NCBI RefSeq assembly: GCF_000582785.1
Contig: NZ_HG931175.1
Coordinates: 295,643 to 359,642 of the forward strand
DNA length: 64,000 nt
From: Candidatus Blastococcus massiliensis AP3
GTDB taxonomy: Bacteria; Actinomycetota; Actinomycetes; Mycobacteriales; Geodermatophilaceae
Reading direction: 5' to 3'
Shown piece by piece: positions 44,461 through 52,917 of this stretch. The notes below the pieces were generated by a model that was not told where the DNA came from, searched no databases, and was given only the letters and a program-made list of their open reading frames with translations. How positions within the stretch are numbered: position 1 is the first letter of the stretch; the number at the start of each line of letters is the position of its first letter. The position numbers and the translations under genes were made by a program.

Positions 44461-45854
44461 GCGCGTACCTCTCTGGTCACCGGGACGCTCCCGGTCGCAC
44501 CGGACACCCAGCCGCCGATGATGGCGCTGAACAGGCCGGCGTCGCCGCCGGCGTGCGCGACGAGCAGACCGCCGGGCCGGAACTTGGGCAGCTCGATGCC
44601 GGCGAGCCGCTCGGCGATCCCCTCGGAGATGCCGCCGACGCCCTGCAGGAGATCGTCGGACGGCAGGGTGAGCAGGGCCTCCAACTCGGCCACCAGGCGG
44701 GCTCGGTCCCACCCGGCCTCGCGGAACACCCGACCGTGCTCCGGGGAGACCACCAGGACGGCGTCGAAGGCCATCGGCAGCTTCGGGTGCCCGTTCACGC
44801 GCAGGCAGGCCGCGAACGACCGCGCCAGCGATTCCGGGGTCCGGCTGAGCTGGTCGACGACGGGCTGCACGCCCGCACCGGCGAAGAGGGTGACGGCGTC
44901 GCCGGAGACGCCGCGGTCGGCCGCGAGCGGGGCGAACGGGCTGCCCTCCTCGCGCTCGGCGAAGCAGAAGGTGAACTTGCCGGGGTTGCCGAGGGTGGCC
45001 CGGTCGATCTCGCCGGGCCGGCCACCGCCGACGTTGCGGACGACGAGCTGCAGTGCGCGGCCGATGGTCGCGTTGGCGCGGTTGCCCTGGCCGAGGGCGT
45101 TGACGCCGCTGTTCATGCCGATGCGCCGGGCGATGGGGCCGTTGACCACGACGACCGGGCCGGAGAAGTACGTCGTCGCCAGGAGGCCGTGCAGGGCGAA
45201 CTCGTCGGTGCAGGCGGCCTCGAGCGCGGCCAGCACGACCGGCAGGTGCTCGGGCAGGCAGCCGGCCATGACCGCGTTGACGGCGACCTTCTCGACCGTG
45301 CACTCGACCAGGTCCGGCGGGACGACCGCGACGACCTCCTGCGGATCGCGGGTGGTACCGCGCAGCATCCGCAGCACCCGCTCGGGGGTCGGTGGGACGA
45401 CGGGCAACCCGTCGGTCCAGCCGCGGTCGTGCATCGCCTCGTGCTCGTCCTCGAGGTCGGCGAGCTCCACCCGGCGGCTGCCCAGACCGCTGCCGCCGTA
45501 GCGCGCCTCCAGTGCGTCGACGCGGAACGGGTCGACCGACAGCGAGCCGCAGCCGGGCCGGTGCTCGGGCAGGTCGGCGCCGAGCCCGGTGCGGCCGGTC
45601 AGCTCCTCCCACTGCTCGCGGCTCCAGCCGACCACGCGCGCCGTCTCCTCGCCCCGGTCGACGCGCATCAGGGTCGGGACGGTCTCGATGCCGAGCCGGT
45701 AGGAGACCTCGAGTTCGGTGTCGTCGTGGTCGAACCAGGTGGCGTCGTCCTGGCACCACACCGCGGCACCGAGCTCGCGCAGCACCGGCTCGACGAGGAC
45801 GCACGTGGGGCAGTCCCGTTTGACGACGGCGACGAGACCGTCAGGGAGCTGCAT
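44457..45854 (-). CDS. Thioredoxin-domain fusion protein, UGSC operon partner
   Basis: 465 residues. The first roughly 85 are a thioredoxin-like domain with the active-site dithiol C15-P-T-C18 and cis-Pro in IETVPTLMRVD. The remaining 370 or so residues have no named domain: HDRGWTDGLPVVPPTPERVL, ECTVEKVAVNAVMAGCLPEH and VNGPIARRIGMNSGVNALGQ are the most distinctive stretches, and similar proteins occur beside UGSC genes. A role as the reductant or partner enzyme of the selenoprotein is inferred from fusion and ATGA coupling. The ATG at 45854 starts just before the Trx beta-strand; an upstream GTG would add a short non-conserved extension. Confidence 0.82.
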   Translation of the reverse strand: MQLPDGLVAVVKRDCPTCVLVEPVLRELGAAVWCQDDATWFDHDDTELEVSYRLGIETVPTLMRVDRGEETARVVGWSREQWEELTGRTGLGADLPEHRPGCGSLSVDPFRVDALEARYGGSGLGSRRVELADLEDEHEAMHDRGWTDGLPVVPPTPERVLRMLRGTTRDPQEVVAVVPPDLVECTVEKVAVNAVMAGCLPEHLPVVLAALEAACTDEFALHGLLATTYFSGPVVVVNGPIARRIGMNSGVNALGQGNRANATIGRALQLVVRNVGGGRPGEIDRATLGNPGKFTFCFAEREEGSPFAPLAADRGVSGDAVTLFAGAGVQPVVDQLSRTPESLARSFAACLRVNGHPKLPMAFDAVLVVSPEHGRVFREAGWDRARLVAELEALLTLPSDDLLQGVGGISEGIAERLAGIELPKFRPGGLLVAHAGGDAGLFSAIIGGWVSGATGSVPVTREVRA

Positions 45855-46012
45855 GGGCGGACCGTAACGCACGCGCACCCCACGCGAGCCGGTCGCGTCG
45901 TCCGGGAGCTGCTCCCGCGACATCCGATGCCAAGCCGCGTCAAGGCCCGCTGAACATCTGTGGACAAGCTTCTGACCTGGGCATTCATGGCGCGGACTAC
46001 GCCTCGCGGCGA

Positions 46013-46018
46013 TAGGAT
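46013..46018 (+). promoter_or_regulatory. Candidate -10 box giving a leaderless HNH transcript
   Basis: TAGGAT ends 6 bases before the ATG at 46025, so a start at the usual distance would place the first transcribed base at the A of the start codon. There is no ribosome-binding site upstream, which fits leaderless initiation common in actinobacteria. No clear -35 was found. Confidence 0.4.
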
Positions 46019-46024
46019 TCGTAC

Positions 46025-47263
46025 ATGTGTTCGACCGACTGTGCGACCCCGCTGGAGTGCCTCAGTGGTGCTCTGCAGGCGCTGGCCGGTCAGGACCTCA
46101 AACCGCTGTTCGGCCCGGCGGTGCTCGACCGGACGAACGTGCTGCTGCGGGCGCGGAACCTGCTCGGCTCCGAAGTGGGCCGCACCGTCCGCGAGGGTGA
46201 GCTGACCCAGGCGTCCGAGCACGACGGCAAGGCATCGATGAGCGGCTGGCTGCGCGGGCACCACCGCCTGCCTTCTGGTGTCGCCAGCCAGCTGGTGCGC
46301 AACGGGCGGGCGCTGGAGCAGTTGCCCGCCTTGGCGGCGGCTGCTGCGGCCGGCGGTGTGCCGCCGGAGGCGGTGTCGGTGATCGCCCCGGTCGCGGCAC
46401 CCGAGAACGTGGCGGCGGCTGAGGCGCAGGGCGTGGAGCTGGCCGGGATCGACGCCGCACTGACCACGGTCGCCATCAGTCGGTCGCACGCGGAGCTGCG
46501 GCAGGTGGTCGCTCACTACCTGGCCCGCCTCGACCCCGATGGTCCCGAACCCGACCCGACCGAGTCGCGCAGCCTCACGATCGGCCGCGACGGCGCGGGC
46601 ATGGTCGTCGGGCGGTTCGTGCTCGACGCGGTCGGTGGGGAGAAGCTGCAGTCTGCGATCGAGTCGATCCTGCAGGCCACCCGCCCCGCCGGTGACCTGC
46701 GCACCCGCGCCCAGCAGGCCGGCGACGCCCTGGTCCAACTCTGCGACAACGCACTGGCGTCCGGGAACCTGCCGATCCTGCGCGGGCACAAGCCGCACGT
46801 GGTGGTGCGCCTCGATCTGGACGACCTCGTCGACCCGCACCCCGGCGCGGGTGCCGCCCGTACCGGGTTCGGCGGCATCATCTCCGCCGCCCGCGCCCGC
46901 TGGCTGGCCTGCGACGGCAACGTCAGTCGCGTGGTGTTCGGCCCCGACGGGCACCGCCTCGACCTCGGCCGCAGCCACCGCGTCGTGCCCCCGGCCTTGC
47001 GCAGGGCCGTGGAGCTGCGGGACGAGCACTGCGTGTTCGCCGGCTGCGACGCCCCGTCCTATTGGTGCGACGTCCACCATCTGCTGCACTGGATCGACGG
47101 CGGAGAGACCGAACTCCAGAATTCAGGGCTGTTGTGCGAACGGCACCACGCCAAGGTCCACCACGGCTTCCAGATCGTGCGAGACACCGCCGGCCGATGG
47201 CACACCTACCGGCCCGACGGCACCGAGATCCACACGTTCGAACCCTTCCTCGTCCCCGCCTGA
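46025..47263 (+). CDS. DUF222/13E12-repeat HNH endonuclease family protein
   Basis: 412 residues. DUF222-type N-terminal region (about 1-290, helical, SGWLRGHHRLPSGVASQLVR and ARALEQL-type heptads) followed by an HNH nuclease: ELRDEHCVFAGCDAPSYWCD, then VHHLLHWIDGGETELQNSGL and LCERHHAKVHHG, retaining two Cys pairs and the His/Asn/His core. These 13E12 family genes are multicopy in actinobacteria and behave like solitary mobile nucleases, though activity is rarely shown. Intact, no frameshift. ATG start, possibly leaderless. Confidence 0.93.
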   Translation: MCSTDCATPLECLSGALQALAGQDLKPLFGPAVLDRTNVLLRARNLLGSEVGRTVREGELTQASEHDGKASMSGWLRGHHRLPSGVASQLVRNGRALEQLPALAAAAAAGGVPPEAVSVIAPVAAPENVAAAEAQGVELAGIDAALTTVAISRSHAELRQVVAHYLARLDPDGPEPDPTESRSLTIGRDGAGMVVGRFVLDAVGGEKLQSAIESILQATRPAGDLRTRAQQAGDALVQLCDNALASGNLPILRGHKPHVVVRLDLDDLVDPHPGAGAARTGFGGIISAARARWLACDGNVSRVVFGPDGHRLDLGRSHRVVPPALRRAVELRDEHCVFAGCDAPSYWCDVHHLLHWIDGGETELQNSGLLCERHHAKVHHGFQIVRDTAGRWHTYRPDGTEIHTFEPFLVPA

Positions 47264-47353
47264 CCACACCCCAGCGCTTGTGCGGCCACGTCTCCCCGGC
47301 GTCGCCGCGCAGCGGCATGCCCTCGGTCGTCCGGGGTCTGGGAGAGTTCTGTC

Positions 47354-47785
47354 GTGGCCTTGGTGGGGACGTACGAGCCCAGCACGGTGCCGTGGGTGCG
47401 CGAAGAGGTCGAGCACCTCGAGCAGACGGGGCAGGGCCTGCGCGGCCGCGCCGTCGTCCTGCTCACCACCGTCGGAGCGCGCAGCGGACTGCTGCGGAAG
47501 ACGCCGCTGATGCGGGTCACGCACGCCGGCGTCTATGCCGCCGTCGCCTCGACCAGGGGCGGGGACGCGCACCCGCACTGGTACGCCAACGCCCTCGCCC
47601 ATCCCGCCGTCGAGCTACGGGATGGCGACCAGGTGCTCGACCTGATCGCCCGGGAGGCGACCGGCGCGGAGCGCGGGCGGTGGTGGTCACGGGCCTGCAC
47701 GGTGTTCCCGTCGTACGTCGAGTACCAGCGGAGAACCAGCCGTCGTATTCCGCTGCTGCTGCTGGAACCGCCTCGAGGGGCCTAG
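47354..47785 (+). CDS. F420-dependent nitroreductase-family (Ddn-like) protein
   Basis: 143 residues. Split-barrel deazaflavin-binding pattern: GRAVVLLTTVGARSGLLRKT, PLMRVTHAGVYAAVASTRGG and HPHWYANALAHPAVELRDGD match mycobacterial Ddn/Rv3547-like proteins. Binds F420H2 and reduces quinones or other electrophiles, with proposed protection against oxidative stress. GTG start with GGAGAG 7 bases upstream. TAG stop, three bases from the stop of the convergent SpoIIE gene. Confidence 0.92.
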   Translation: MALVGTYEPSTVPWVREEVEHLEQTGQGLRGRAVVLLTTVGARSGLLRKTPLMRVTHAGVYAAVASTRGGDAHPHWYANALAHPAVELRDGDQVLDLIAREATGAERGRWWSRACTVFPSYVEYQRRTSRRIPLLLLEPPRGA

Positions 47786-47788
47786 GAC

Positions 47789-50374
47789 TCAGCTGCGTCC
47801 GGCCGCGTTTCCCTGCGGCGGATGCTTGGCGAGCAGCGCCCACACGCGCTTCCTGTCCTCGTCCACCTCGACACCGTGCGCGGACGTGAGGTCGGCGATG
47901 ACGTACAGGCCGTACCCACCCTGGCCGGCGGGGCGGTCGACGGCCGGCGTGGGGAGGGCGTCCCGAGCCGAATCCGTGACCACGACCACCCAGTGATCAC
48001 CGGCTTCCCGAAAATCAAGGCTGGCCGGAGTGGCTCCGTGGCGCAGCGCGTTCGATGCCATCTCGTCGATGACCAGGATCGACCGCTCCACAACGTCGTC
48101 GACGACGTCCCCGGCCACCACACCATCGGCCAGCAGCGACGTGGTCAGGAACTGCCGAGCGGCACGGCGGACGGATCCGAGCTGGCGGAGGGACGTCAGC
48201 TCGAGGACCGCCGCTGGGACGAGATCGGGAACGGGGCTCACGCGTCGCCAGGAGGCCCGGACCTCCTCGACCGGGTCACCCGGCTCCACCGTGGCCGACC
48301 GTGGCCGCACCGCCAGCATGGCGACGTCGTCCTCCCCCGCACGTGGGACCATGACCTCCAGGATCGCGTCGCAGAGCGTCTCGAGATCCTCAGAGGCATG
48401 CTGCTCGACGGTGGCCAGCAACCTCCGCAGCCCCTCGTCGAGATCCTCCCCGCGCCGCTCGACCAGGCCGTCGGTGTAGAAGAGCAGGGTCGAACCGGCC
48501 GGCAGCGCGGTCGCCTCGCTGGCCCGCCGCGCCTGCGCATCGACGCCCAGCAGGAGGTCGGCCCTCCCGGTGGGCGGCTCGAGCGCCCGGGCCCGACCGG
48601 ACGCCTCCAGCAGCACCGGCGGCGGGTGCCCGGCATTCGACCACTGCATCCGAACGCCGCCCGGGTCGTCACCTGCGGTGGGAAGGGAGAGCTGAGCCAG
48701 GACGGCGGTGGCCATGGTGTTCAGCTCCAGCCCTCCGATCGCCTCGTCCACCGATGACAACAACCGGCTCGGCACGTCACCGGAGTTGAAGCAGATGCCG
48801 CGCACCAGCCCGCGGAGCTGACCCATGGCTGCCGCGGCCCGGGTGTCGTGTCCCACCACGTCACCGATGACGAGGACGAGATCCCCGCTGCGCTGACGGA
48901 AGGCGTCGTACCAGTCACCGCCGACCTGGGCCTGCTGGCCGGCAGCGACGTAGCGGACGGCGATGTCGGCGAACTCGACCACCGGCGGGTCCGTGAGCAG
49001 ACTCTGCTGCAGTTCCGTGGCCAGGTGGCGCTGTCGGGAGTAGAGCCGTGCGTTGTCCAGCGCGATGCCCGCCCGCCGGCCGATCTCGACGGCGAGCTCC
49101 AGGTCCGATGCGCCGAAGGGGGCGCTGGCCGGGCCCTGCGCCAGGAGCAGGGAACCCAGCAGACCCGTCCGGCCCGGGACGGGCACGGCGATCAGACTGC
49201 GCGCGCCCAGCTGCCGCACGAGTGAGCGCAGTTCCTCGTCGGGGACCTGCGCCGTCAGCTCCTCGGCATCGAGCTCGCGGACTAGAACCGATTCGCCGCC
49301 GGCCGCACGCCGGCTGGGCTCGGTGCTCACACCTGTGCTGGACTTCAGACGCGCCGCCTCGCCGGCCACCGTGGCGAGCGCGGGATCTCGGTGGCGGATC
49401 AGGACGTCGCCATGCTGGTCGCGCTCGTTCCGCAGGTGGATGCCGACCCAGTCCGCGAATGCCGGGACCAGCGCGCCGGCCAGCCGGGACTGGGACTCCA
49501 CGAGATCGAGGGACACCATGAGCGACTGCGTGACCTGCCCCAGCAGGTCGACGTGGGCGGCCAACCGGTCGCGTTCCCGCTCGGCCAGCCGCTGATCGGT
49601 GACGTCGACGGCGAGCAGCAGCACGACCGGGCGGCCCAGGTCGGTCTGGCTGCCCACGGCGCTGAGCTCGACCTCCACCCGGTCACCGATCCGGAGGCGC
49701 AGCGGAGGGCGGACGGCGACGGCAGGAACGCCTGGGCCGGTTGCCGGCCGGGCGGAGCTCACCATCGACAGTGCGCCGGGGATGACGTCGTCCACCGGCT
49801 GCCCACTCATCGCCGGCAGGAGTCCGAACAGGTTCTCCGCACGGCGGTTCCATCCGAGGACCTCGCCGGTGCCGCTCGCGACGAGGACCGCCAGCGGCGC
49901 GTGCTCCAGGAGCGCGCCCACCGCGGTGACCGGCGACGGCGCAGGCGTTGCTCCTCCGCCGGCCCCGGAGACGACGGCCGCGAGGACGGCGCTGTGCCGG
50001 CGCCGCCCGACGCTCTCCGACCGCAGCTGCTGCAGCCGGGGCAGTACGTCGTCGTCGTCGACCCCGGCCACCAGCAGCTCCAAGGGCACCCCTGGGGCGA
50101 AGGACGCCTGTCGCCGGACGGCGACGGGGTCCGTTGCGAGAACCGCGACTCCCGCCTCCGGCCACCGACGGTGCGCCCGCTGGACCCCCACCACGGCGGA
50201 CGTCGCCAGCGACCCGATGACGACGAGGTCCACCGGCCCGCCCGCCGGGTCCGCCGGATCGACCAGCTCGGCCGACCGCATCCGCTCCGACCCCGCCAGC
50301 CCCGACAGCAGGGCGACCTCCACGGCCGAGACGTCGACGAGGATGCAGCGGCCCGGACCTCCCGAACCGGTCAA
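47789..50374 (-). CDS. Multidomain PP2C (SpoIIE) phosphatase with PAS, GAF and HATPase domains
   Basis: 861 residues. Order: a degenerate receiver-like alpha/beta domain (about 10-125), PAS (about 150-275, LLEHAPLAVLVASGTGEVLG), GAF (about 290-450), SpoIIE/PP2C (about 480-700; GGDWYDAF, VIGDVVGHDTRAAAAMGQLR, LLFYTDGLVERRGEDLDEGL) and a C-terminal anti-sigma-type HATPase (VIDEMASNALRHGATPASLD with the N-box, GGYGLYVIADLT with the G-box). Acts on phosphorylated anti-anti-sigma factors to switch stress or developmental sigma factors. Start assumed at TTG 50374, overlapping the ACAD stop as TTGA; no strong ribosome-binding site, so coupling to the ACAD is likely. Confidence 0.9.
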   Translation of the reverse strand: MTGSGGPGRCILVDVSAVEVALLSGLAGSERMRSAELVDPADPAGGPVDLVVIGSLATSAVVGVQRAHRRWPEAGVAVLATDPVAVRRQASFAPGVPLELLVAGVDDDDVLPRLQQLRSESVGRRRHSAVLAAVVSGAGGGATPAPSPVTAVGALLEHAPLAVLVASGTGEVLGWNRRAENLFGLLPAMSGQPVDDVIPGALSMVSSARPATGPGVPAVAVRPPLRLRIGDRVEVELSAVGSQTDLGRPVVLLLAVDVTDQRLAERERDRLAAHVDLLGQVTQSLMVSLDLVESQSRLAGALVPAFADWVGIHLRNERDQHGDVLIRHRDPALATVAGEAARLKSSTGVSTEPSRRAAGGESVLVRELDAEELTAQVPDEELRSLVRQLGARSLIAVPVPGRTGLLGSLLLAQGPASAPFGASDLELAVEIGRRAGIALDNARLYSRQRHLATELQQSLLTDPPVVEFADIAVRYVAAGQQAQVGGDWYDAFRQRSGDLVLVIGDVVGHDTRAAAAMGQLRGLVRGICFNSGDVPSRLLSSVDEAIGGLELNTMATAVLAQLSLPTAGDDPGGVRMQWSNAGHPPPVLLEASGRARALEPPTGRADLLLGVDAQARRASEATALPAGSTLLFYTDGLVERRGEDLDEGLRRLLATVEQHASEDLETLCDAILEVMVPRAGEDDVAMLAVRPRSATVEPGDPVEEVRASWRRVSPVPDLVPAAVLELTSLRQLGSVRRAARQFLTTSLLADGVVAGDVVDDVVERSILVIDEMASNALRHGATPASLDFREAGDHWVVVVTDSARDALPTPAVDRPAGQGGYGLYVIADLTSAHGVEVDEDRKRVWALLAKHPPQGNAAGRS

Positions 50375-51534
50375 TCGCCCAGCAACGGCAGCCCCAGCGC
50401 CGCCCGCCCCGTCCAGGTGCGCAGGATGTCCGTGGTCGGACTCATCACGTCGGCTGCCCGGGCATCGCGCAGGTGCCGTTCCAGGGGTGAGCGGTCCCGG
50501 TAGCCGATGCCGCCCACGAGCGTCATGGCCTCGTTGGTCACCTCTACCGCGCACCTGGCCACCTCAGCCTTGGCCGCAGTGAGGCCCAGGAGAGCCTTCG
50601 GCCCACCGGCGTCGCCCTCCTCGGCGGCCCAGTAGACGAGCCTGCGGGTCCGCTCGACCTGGGCCCAGAGCTCTCCGAGGCGGTGCTGGAGGATCGGCTC
50701 GGTCGAGAGCCTGCGGCCCGTGTGCGCCTGCGCCCGACGGCTCAGGTGCGCCGTCGCCTCGTCCAGCGAGGCCTGCGCGACCCCGAGATAGCTCCCGGCC
50801 ATAGCCATCAGGAAGTAGGGCGCGACGACCTCGAACACGTACCAGATCTGGTCGCCCTCGGCGCCCAGCAGGTGGTCCGGGCCGACGCGGACATCCTGGA
50901 GCAGCGCCCTCCTCGAGGAGTTGCCGCGCATGCCGATGCCGTTCCAGCCGTCGGTCCAGGTCAAGCCCTGCGCGTGCCCCGGGACGAGCACGCAGGAGAA
51001 CTCACCGACGGGCCCGTCCGGGTCGGCCGCCACCGTGCTGACGACGTAGGAGTCGGCGTGCGAGCCGTTGGTCACGAACGATTTCTCGCCGTCGATCCGC
51101 ATGCCGGCCCCGGCCTGCGACATCCGGGTCTGCGGCAGCCAGAACGCCGCGCCGGTTCCCGGCTCGGACAGCGCCAGGGTGGTGAGGTGCTCTCCCGCCA
51201 CGATGGCGTCGAGGAACTCCGTGCGCTGCCGTTCGGTCGGCTTGGCGGCGATCACCGCGGTGCCCACCGAGTGCATGCCGAAGCACAACGCGGTCGAGGC
51301 GCACACCCGGCCGAGAGCCTCGCCGACCGCCGCGACGCCGCTCAGGCCGAGCCCCGCCCCACCCACGGACCGCGGGGCCGCCAGGCCGCCCAGCCCGGCT
51401 TCCTGCAGGGCGCGCAGCGCCTCGGCCGGCCAAACGCCGGAGTCGGTGCGGTCGACCAGCGGTCGCGCGACGGTCTCGGCGACGTCCGCGGCGCGCACCG
51501 CCGCCTCCGCGACACTGACGGGGGGCCTGGTCAC
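50371..51534 (-). CDS. Acyl-CoA dehydrogenase family protein
   Basis: 387 residues. FAD-binding ALSEPGTGAAFWLPQTRM, VNG-type turn IDGEKSFVTNGSHADSYVVS and C-terminal TLVGGIGYRDRSPLERHLRD. The absence of a canonical 'GGT.EI' C-terminal Glu makes the exact subgroup uncertain; hydroxylase-like ACADs also have this form. GTG start at 51534. Its stop overlaps the TTG of the SpoIIE gene, so a metabolic enzyme heads a signalling gene. Confidence 0.88.
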   Translation of the reverse strand: MTRPPVSVAEAAVRAADVAETVARPLVDRTDSGVWPAEALRALQEAGLGGLAAPRSVGGAGLGLSGVAAVGEALGRVCASTALCFGMHSVGTAVIAAKPTERQRTEFLDAIVAGEHLTTLALSEPGTGAAFWLPQTRMSQAGAGMRIDGEKSFVTNGSHADSYVVSTVAADPDGPVGEFSCVLVPGHAQGLTWTDGWNGIGMRGNSSRRALLQDVRVGPDHLLGAEGDQIWYVFEVVAPYFLMAMAGSYLGVAQASLDEATAHLSRRAQAHTGRRLSTEPILQHRLGELWAQVERTRRLVYWAAEEGDAGGPKALLGLTAAKAEVARCAVEVTNEAMTLVGGIGYRDRSPLERHLRDARAADVMSPTTDILRTWTGRAALGLPLLGD

Positions 51535-51605
51535 GAGGGAGCAGCCTAGGCGAGCGCCGGGAACGACGTGGTGTACGCGCGACGGGACCTCGCGCGCAGC
51601 TCGGC

Positions 51606-52835
51606 TCAGGCGGGCGTGACCTCGTAGGTGTGCCCGGCGGCCCGCAGCCGCTCCACGAGAACCTCGCCGAGCGCCGTCGCCGGCGTGAGAGAACCGGCGC
51701 GGTCGGGCAACCGGTCGCCGTCCAGGGCCAGCGCGAGCGCGGCCTCCCCCAGCATCACCGCGGTCGCCGCGTAACCCGGGTCGCCCTTCCCGGCGGCGGT
51801 CGCCTTGTACCGGCGGCCGCTCTCGGTCGACGCCTCGACGTCCATCCGGAACCAGCCCTTCTGCCGGACCTCCTCGCTGGGGCCGGTGCCCGGCGCCGGC
51901 AGCACCCGGTCGAGCAGCGTCCGCGTGGGCGCGAAGCTCATCGCCGCCAGCGCCCCGGCCAGTCCACCGGTCACCCCGGCGGCGGTCAGCGCACCCGCCG
52001 GGCCGCGGCCGACGCCCATGACCTCGCCGTAGCTCATCTCCCGCCCGTAGGCCCAGTCCTGCAGCGCGTTGCTCCGCCGGACGATCCGGGTGTTGAAGGA
52101 CGCCATCACGAAGGGCGCCGCCCACCGCCCGTCCGGGAGGCGCGCGGGCGGGCCGGCGTCGCGGGGCTGGCGGGTCTCGGGCTCGGCGGCGCGGTCGGGG
52201 CTCAACGCGAACGGGTGGCCGGCGACCTTCCGCAGGGACGGGTCCTTCCCCATGGCCTCGACCTGCGCCCGCATGGAGTCGATCGTGCCGCCGCTGAAGC
52301 CGCCCTTGAGGGTCGCCACCAGCCGGACGTCGCGCAGCCCGCCGGCCCCGTCCTCGGCCGCGCGCGCGGCCAGGAGCATCGTGGCCAGATCCGAGGGGAT
52401 GGAGTCGTACCCGCAGGCGTGCACGATCCGCGCCCCGGTCCCGCGCGCGACCTCGTCGACGCGGTCGATGGCGTCCCGGACGAACAGGACCTCCCCGGTC
52501 AGGTCGGCGTAGTGGGTGCCGGCCGCGGCGCACGCCTCGACCAGGGGCATGCCGTACCGCGCGTACGGGCCCACGGTGGTGACGACGACGCGGGTGCCCT
52601 GCGCCAGCGCCGCCATCGACGCCGGGTCGGACGCGTCGGCCTCGATCAGCGGCCACCCGGCGGCCGCCGGGGGAAGCGCGGCACGGGCCTCCTCCAGCCG
52701 GGCACGCGACCGCCCGGCCAGGGCGATGCGGAGGCCCGACGGGGCGTGCTCGGCGAGGTAGGCGGCGAGCAGCTTCCCGACGAAGCCGGTCGCCCCGAAG
52801 ACGACGAGGTCGGAGTCGCGTGCGCTGGCGATCAT
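51606..52835 (-). CDS. Saccharopine-dehydrogenase-like / trans-acting enoyl reductase family protein
   Basis: 409 residues. Rossmann start LVVFGATGFVGKLLAAYLAE, IALAGRSRARLEEARAAL, TVGPYARYGMPLVEACAAAG and HYADLTGEVLFVRDAIDRVD closely match mycobacterial Rv2449c/Rv2953, a trans-acting enoyl reductase for methyl-branched lipids, and its widespread homologues. Whether this copy acts in polyketide lipid synthesis is unknown; no PKS is nearby. ATG start. It lies 71 bases upstream of the ACAD. Confidence 0.9.
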   Translation of the reverse strand: MIASARDSDLVVFGATGFVGKLLAAYLAEHAPSGLRIALAGRSRARLEEARAALPPAAAGWPLIEADASDPASMAALAQGTRVVVTTVGPYARYGMPLVEACAAAGTHYADLTGEVLFVRDAIDRVDEVARGTGARIVHACGYDSIPSDLATMLLAARAAEDGAGGLRDVRLVATLKGGFSGGTIDSMRAQVEAMGKDPSLRKVAGHPFALSPDRAAEPETRQPRDAGPPARLPDGRWAAPFVMASFNTRIVRRSNALQDWAYGREMSYGEVMGVGRGPAGALTAAGVTGGLAGALAAMSFAPTRTLLDRVLPAPGTGPSEEVRQKGWFRMDVEASTESGRRYKATAAGKGDPGYAATAVMLGEAALALALDGDRLPDRAGSLTPATALGEVLVERLRAAGHTYEVTPA

Positions 52836-52917
52836 GCACGCATGCTTACCGGGCCGGGTGCCGTCCGCGCACGCCGGGCGTCATCCGGCTGTCGGTACCG
52901 GCTGCCACGATGGCCGG

